NCBI GenBank assembly: GCA_040756085.1
Contig: JBFMAE010000135.1
Coordinates: 1-32,630 of the forward strand
From: JBFMAE01 sp040756085
GTDB taxonomy: Bacteria > Desulfobacterota > BSN033 > UBA1163
Direction: 5' to 3'
Length of the DNA: 32,630 nucleotides
How positions within the stretch are numbered: position 1 is the stretch's first letter; the number at the start of each line of letters is the position of its first letter. The position numbers and the translations under genes were made by a program. The notes beneath the pieces were generated by a model, which worked only from the letters and a program-made list of their open reading frames with translations, did not search any database and was not told the origin of the DNA. Of this stretch, positions 28,746 through 32,630 are shown in pieces.

Positions 28746-30193
28746 TCCTTGTATTCCTGATAGTTGGATTGGACCCACAATGGCGTCCCGAAGATCTCGT
28801 GCATCATAATGTTGAAGGCCACCTTGGTGATGTAGAATCGATGGTGATGTCTCAGAATCGGGTTGGGTGAGAGCAGTTTGATCAATTCCCTGGGTCGCCA
28901 GTAGTAACGCCTCATGATATCTTTGTAGATGAGGTTGACCTGCTCCAAGTGGTCTGCCTCTTTGGTGGGCATGACAGCATGGAGATAGTCGAAATTTCGG
29001 TAGTCCCAGTCCATGATCCTTCCCATCTTCTTCATCTCATAAAAGAGCGGAGTTCCTGGAAGAGGGGTGATCAGGTTGAGGCCGAAGTGATCAACATATT
29101 TCCCGAAGAATTTTAAAAAAGCCTTGCGATCTTCCTCTGTCTCTTCCCAGTGACCGATGAGCAGGGTCGCCATGACCATCAGTTTATGTTTCTTCAAAAG
29201 CTCCATGGCATTGCGGGCATGGTCTGCGGAATGGCGCTTCCGGATATCCTTGAGAATGGACTCTTTATGATATTCGAGCCCCATCATGAACTGATAGACC
29301 CCTGCCTCCCGATAACCGTCCAGAAGGTCTTCATCCCTGATAATCAGATCTGCCCGCGACTGAAGCCAGAACCGCTGGTTTGTCCTTCGACGGAGCATCT
29401 CTTCAATAAACCCGGTGCCCTGATCCCGGGTCACATTGAAGGTGTTATCGCCCACATAGAAGGTATCCCGGTTATATTTCTCTTTGAGGAGTTGGAGTTC
29501 ATCGGCGATGAGTCTGGGGCTTCTTTTCCTCCAGGTCTTTTTATAAAAGGCCGATTCAGAACAGAAGGTGCAGTCCCAGGTACACCCCCTTGAAAAATTG
29601 ACGACCAGTCCTCGATGGCCTTCAGAAGGGATGTTCACATAGGGATGCTCCATTTTGGCGAGGTGATAGGCCGGCATCGGAAGGCTATCCAGGTCTTCGA
29701 TGAAAGGACGATCCCCGGTATAGACGAATTCACCCTTCTCATTGAGATAGGCCAACCCCAAAACCTTCGAAAGATCTTCCTTCCTTTCAACTGTCCTGAG
29801 AAATTGAGTCAGGGTGATCTCTCCCTCTCCCACGCAGATGTAGTCAATGGCCGGACAATCCCTGAGCGTCTCTTCCGCCATGAAGGAGGGATGTTCTCCT
29901 CCCATGATGATGATCGATTGGGGGCTGACCGTTTTGATCAGATTGGCGGCATTGATCCCATCGTAGATGAAGGCCGTGCAGATGACAGAGATGCCAACGA
30001 TCTCCGGTTTTTCTCTCCGGATCTTCTCTTCGAGATCCCTCCAGGGGTTTTCGTTAAGCGTACAATCCATGAAATCGATATCGAACCCATCCCTTTCTAA
30101 ATAGGCCAGCAACTGGAGACATCCGGGCGAAGGGACCCAGGCTCGGAGAATCGTCCAGATCTTATGAGGGGGATCAACCAGCAGAAATCTCAT
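28688..30193 (-). CDS. B12-binding-domain radical SAM protein
   Basis: The 501-residue enzyme begins with a Rossmann-like cobalamin-binding domain (residues 1-150: FLLVDPPHKIWTI, IVGISVICTAFIYDG, IIIMGGEHPSF, ICVGEGE) and continues with a radical SAM domain whose cluster motif CTWDCTFC supplies Cys204, Cys208 and Cys211. FYVGDNTF, the GLEYHKESIL segment and TPLPGTPLF follow as in BchE/HpnP-type proteins. The B12 domain lacks the DxHxxG motif, normal for this class. It may methylate or rearrange an unactivated carbon; the substrate is unknown. Residues 380-500 form a helical C-terminal part. Its ATG overlaps the stop of the U32 gene by four bases, so the two proteins are made together and probably act in one pathway. 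Confidence 0.9.
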   Translation of the reverse strand: MRFLLVDPPHKIWTILRAWVPSPGCLQLLAYLERDGFDIDFMDCTLNENPWRDLEEKIRREKPEIVGISVICTAFIYDGINAANLIKTVSPQSIIIMGGEHPSFMAEETLRDCPAIDYICVGEGEITLTQFLRTVERKEDLSKVLGLAYLNEKGEFVYTGDRPFIEDLDSLPMPAYHLAKMEHPYVNIPSEGHRGLVVNFSRGCTWDCTFCSESAFYKKTWRKRSPRLIADELQLLKEKYNRDTFYVGDNTFNVTRDQGTGFIEEMLRRRTNQRFWLQSRADLIIRDEDLLDGYREAGVYQFMMGLEYHKESILKDIRKRHSADHARNAMELLKKHKLMVMATLLIGHWEETEEDRKAFLKFFGKYVDHFGLNLITPLPGTPLFYEMKKMGRIMDWDYRNFDYLHAVMPTKEADHLEQVNLIYKDIMRRYYWRPRELIKLLSPNPILRHHHRFYITKVAFNIMMHEIFGTPLWVQSNYQEYKDYLVERGDGLPGGLTALAK

Positions 30194-31473
30194 TGTGATG
30201 CTTTCTTCTTATCGGAGTGGGTTTGTTCTCTCCTCAGACGCCATTTGAGGAGATGTTTGAGCAGGGGTTTGGCCAGCGGGATCCGAAAAATAAAATGGGA
30301 ATAGGGGATTTTAAAAATCTCTCCGGTGAGAAGCCTTTGGGAAAAATTTCTGACTCTCTCGGCGGCCCTCTTCACTTCCGGTTCCTTCACCACTGCCACC
30401 TTCGTGAAGACATTTTCACAGTACTGGCAACTGGAGCAGGAGGTTTGATTGCAGTCCTTGGTTTTAAAATGTTCAAGGAAACCGTCCAGCTTCCGGTTAT
30501 CCAGATAGATCAGTTCCCGCACCTCCAGGTCGAAGACCTTTTCCAGTTCGGAGACCTTCATGATGTTCACATGTTCCGGTTTGATGAAGTATTCGAGATG
30601 GACAGGGGTAAACGCTCCCTTCCTCGGAAGGGTGAAAAGGTCTAAAAGATTTCCATCATAACGGCGATTTTCATAAGCCCTGACATGTTCGATAAGGAGA
30701 GGGGTCCGTTTGAAACGCTCGGTGATTTTAAAATGTGTGTACTCGAGGTTCTCATAATGGCGGATATCCTCCGGCCTGATCCAGGGGGATTTTAAAAGCT
30801 CCACAGGGTCCATCAATTTTCGGTAAAAGCAGAGATAACCCGGATACTGGAGATAGCAGTACTCCTCCTCTTCTCCCTCCCTCGAGGAATGGCCATCGTG
30901 GTTGACATGCTCAAAATTATAAGGGCATTGCCAGAGACAGATATTATTGACGATCAGTTCTAAGTTGCAACGCACTGCCTTCCGGATTGCCTCGAGGGTT
31001 TTAAATTCCCGATTGATATGTTCATCGATGATAATCTCCTCGATGCCCATCTCTTCATATTGAAGGGCCTTCCTTACGGTATTGACCCGGGCCGTTGTGG
31101 AAACTTTTACTTTAAGGCGAGGGAAGCGTTTCCTTACGAGATCGATGAGATAGGGGATGCCGACCGTGACCGAATCCGCACCGGATTGATCGATCCATTC
31201 GAGAAGATCGATCAGTTTTTTGTAACCTTTTCTGGAATACTGAAGATTACCGAGACAGGGGGCGTTCAGCAGATAACTGAACTCCAATCCTCTGGCGTGA
31301 CAGGCCTGGATATAGTTCCTCACATCATTTCGATCCACCTGGGGCAGGACAAACCCGGGTCTTGCCCCACCCACAATATCGAAAGGAAGTTTTCCAAAGA
31401 GACCATCTACCGATGTCCCCTTCAGTGCGTCAAGAAAGGCAATGTCCCAATTGGCCCCCACCCGAAGTTTCAT
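30190..31473 (-). CDS. U32-family (peptidase U32-like) Fe-S protein
   Basis: The 427-residue protein has a TIM-barrel-like first half (RVGANWDIAFL, LEFSYLLNAPCLGN, LKVKVSTTARVN, IEEIIIDEHINREF) and the U32 cysteine set: Cys169, Cys179, Cys183 (NNICLWQCPYNFEHVNH) and Cys206/Cys215. The family, once called collagenase-like, includes the O2-independent hydroxylases UbiU/UbiV, TrhP and RlhA, which bind a 4Fe-4S cluster. A second group in the C-terminal part (Cys341, 346, 349, 352; CNQTSCSSCQYC) may hold an additional cluster and is not a usual feature. A basic tail ends the protein. The overlapping radical SAM gene downstream suggests a two-enzyme modification pathway. No ribosome binding site is seen at 31473. 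Confidence 0.87.
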   Translation of the reverse strand: MKLRVGANWDIAFLDALKGTSVDGLFGKLPFDIVGGARPGFVLPQVDRNDVRNYIQACHARGLEFSYLLNAPCLGNLQYSRKGYKKLIDLLEWIDQSGADSVTVGIPYLIDLVRKRFPRLKVKVSTTARVNTVRKALQYEEMGIEEIIIDEHINREFKTLEAIRKAVRCNLELIVNNICLWQCPYNFEHVNHDGHSSREGEEEEYCYLQYPGYLCFYRKLMDPVELLKSPWIRPEDIRHYENLEYTHFKITERFKRTPLLIEHVRAYENRRYDGNLLDLFTLPRKGAFTPVHLEYFIKPEHVNIMKVSELEKVFDLEVRELIYLDNRKLDGFLEHFKTKDCNQTSCSSCQYCENVFTKVAVVKEPEVKRAAERVRNFSQRLLTGEIFKIPYSHFIFRIPLAKPLLKHLLKWRLRREQTHSDKKKASQ

Positions 31474-31555
31474 CGTGGGTTAAAAATAACACGCAGGACA
31501 GTCTCTTTTCAAGAGAGGCATTATTCAATCCACCTTTGTTGCTTCGGATAATTTT

Positions 31556-32323
31556 TCATTCAATGGGGGATTTCTTAAAAGCATTCGGTGTCATTCCCGT
31601 ATATTTTTTAAAGATTCTTAAAAAATGTGATTCACTTTTAAAACCTAATTGGTGCGATACCTGAAACAATTTTATATCCCTGTTCTTAAACAGAAGCTGT
31701 TTTGATTTTTCAATTCTCAACTTATTGATATATTCATTGATACTATGACCTAATTCTTTCTTGAACTTTTTCCCTATATACTCCCTTGAGACTAAAATCC
31801 TGGCTGCAACATCCTTAGACCCTATTGGTTTTGTAAAATGATTATTAATAAATTTGATCGATTGCTTAATTGGGCTACTTAGCTCATTCACCGAGGCATA
31901 TGTTGAATGATTTATCTCAATATTTCCTATATTCGTATTTTCGTTTAGTATCTCCCTTACCCTTTCGAGTAAATCAAAGGGGTCGAAAGGTTTTCTTATA
32001 TAACCGTAAACCATTAAATCAGCACATCTCTCAGCCCTTTCAATTGTGCTGTAAGCCGTGAGCACGATCACCGGGACCGTTTTTGAAAACTCTCTAATGT
32101 GTTTTAATACATCGAGTCCTTCCATTTCAGGCAATTTTAGATCCAATATAATAAGATCTATAGGAAGGCTTTTAAAAAGGTCTAAGCCCTCTTTGCCATC
32201 CTTGGCCTTAAATACATCGAAGGTGTCATTAAAAAGTTCTTCAATGGAATCCAATATCCCCGGCTCATCATCAATAATCAAGATGTTCTTTCTCTGAATT
32301 CTGTTAGTGCTGTCTAAACTCAT
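31556..32323 (-). CDS. response regulator with AraC-type DNA-binding domain
   Basis: A receiver domain comes first: acidic triad IDDEP (about residues 17-21), phosphoacceptor Asp61 in IILDLKLPEMEG, Thr in VLTAYS and Lys111 in YIRKPFD. A linker leads to an AraC-type double helix-turn-helix (about residues 155-250: FTKPIGSKDVAARILVSREY, FKKELGHSINEYINKLRIEK, then VSHQLGFKSESHFLRIFKKY and GMTPNAFKK). The ATG at 32323 (AGG six bases before) gives 255 residues; the frame is open further to a TTG at 32395 with ATGs at 32380 and 32362, so up to 24 more residues are possible. No sensor kinase is in the window. A strong promoter lies at 32461-32488. Its regulon may include the U32/radical SAM unit 82 nt downstream. 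Confidence 0.9.
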   Translation of the reverse strand: MSLDSTNRIQRKNILIIDDEPGILDSIEELFNDTFDVFKAKDGKEGLDLFKSLPIDLIILDLKLPEMEGLDVLKHIREFSKTVPVIVLTAYSTIERAERCADLMVYGYIRKPFDPFDLLERVREILNENTNIGNIEINHSTYASVNELSSPIKQSIKFINNHFTKPIGSKDVAARILVSREYIGKKFKKELGHSINEYINKLRIEKSKQLLFKNRDIKLFQVSHQLGFKSESHFLRIFKKYTGMTPNAFKKSPIE

Positions 32324-32460
32324 GCTTAGCCTATCAAATGCCGTCGTCTCTGAATCTATCATTTTTCTTTGAGGCGTCATCAAAAACAGCTTCAACCATC
32401 CGAAACGTTTAGGTATTTAAAAGGTGGTTGCTTTATTTATACAATGTTTCAACCAAGGTT

Positions 32461-32488
32461 TTTATAACACAATGACTTACTTTGTCAA
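32461..32488 (-). promoter_or_regulatory. sigma-70 promoter of the response regulator gene
   Basis: On the minus strand a perfect TTGACA (32483-32488) is followed after 16 nt by TATAAA (32461-32466). The start point would be near 32453, 70-130 nt upstream of the candidate start codons. Confidence 0.6.
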
Positions 32489-32532
32489 GACATCAAGTTT
32501 TGAGGGGTGTGCGACAAATTTGTGGGTAAATT

Positions 32533-32628
32533 TTAGCCCGTGGCGCGATATTCCCAGAAGTCTTCCCAACGGCCACTAAGGATGCAGCATCTTAAGGCGA
32601 TGATGCCGTTTGCTCCCTTGACCGTCCA
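32533..32628 (-). CDS. C-terminal end of an ISKra4-like transposase, cut by the window edge
   Basis: A minus-strand frame enters from the right edge and ends at a TAA (32533-32535). Its last 31 residues, with VKGANGIIALRCCILSGRW and EDFWEYRATG, match the conserved C-terminus of ISKra4-family transposases (a helix with LR, then S-G-x-[WF]-x-[ED]-[FY]-W). The rest of the gene, if present, lies outside the window, so intactness is unknown. The response regulator promoter is only 45 nt downstream, so an insertion sequence may have landed just upstream of it. Confidence 0.65.
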   Translation of the reverse strand, partial: WTVKGANGIIALRCCILSGRWEDFWEYRATG

Positions 32629-32630
32629 GT

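Noticed and set aside
28900..31500. Long plus-strand frames of 140-180 codons
   Set aside because: They are antisense to the radical SAM and U32 genes, whose catalytic motifs are unmistakable; no start signals precede them.

Overview
The window looks like a chromosomal segment from an uncultured anaerobic bacterium of the Desulfobacterota / former Deltaproteobacteria type. That is an inference from gene content: a PEP-CTERM exported protein behind a sigma-54-type promoter, an ADP-forming acyl-CoA synthetase, a phenylacetate-CoA-ligase-like enzyme with a carboxylate-type MFS transporter, a B12-binding radical SAM enzyme, a U32-family protein, a DUF362 protein, a bactofilin, and many palindromic intergenic repeats. 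Base composition leans AT in the left half and is clearly less AT-rich in the right operons. There is no rRNA and no CRISPR array; one tRNA (Glu, CTC) is present.

Left part (1-5.6 kb): the 3' part of a PRMT-like methyltransferase is followed by an exporter of the fused MsbA/McjD type, possibly the edge of a peptide natural-product cluster. Then come a small outer-membrane barrel, hairpins resembling the right end of an IS200/IS605-type element, and a PEP-CTERM protein with its own terminator and a well-spaced sigma-54 promoter. Middle-left (5.6-12.2 kb): a PilZ protein with a clear sigma-70 promoter, a stand-alone GntR-type HTH, an acyl-CoA synthetase pair whose alpha gene is 5'-truncated at a palindrome, an MFS transporter and an acyl-CoA-ligase-like gene (probably uptake and activation of an organic acid), and a rhomboid protease carrying a DnaJ-C-like tail.

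Middle (12.2-22 kb): tRNA-Glu, then a complete RAYT-type (Y1) transposase element with 14-bp terminal inverted repeats, squeezed between the tRNA and a translationally coupled RecD2 helicase / RecB-like nuclease pair. An ECF sigma factor with an AhpD/CMD-type thiol protein and a bactofilin follow. Next is an AT-rich accessory patch with a HEPN-like protein, several homopolymer-associated frameshifts and a GHKL (Hsp90/MutL/MORC-like) ATPase of unknown role.

Right part (22-32.6 kb): a minus-strand block encodes a DUF362 protein, an ABC importer (periplasmic binding protein, ATPase, permease), EPSP synthase and chorismate mutase. Three of its four inner junctions are overlaps or gaps below 30 nt, so import and the late shikimate pathway probably share transcription. 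A second overlapping pair encodes a U32-family protein and a B12-type radical SAM enzyme; as some U32 hydroxylases use prephenate, the neighbouring chorismate mutase is suggestive. A REC-AraC response regulator with a strong promoter and the C-terminal end of an ISKra4-like transposase close the window. At least three MITE-like elements with terminal inverted repeats and several families of short GC-rich hairpins fill the intergenic spaces.
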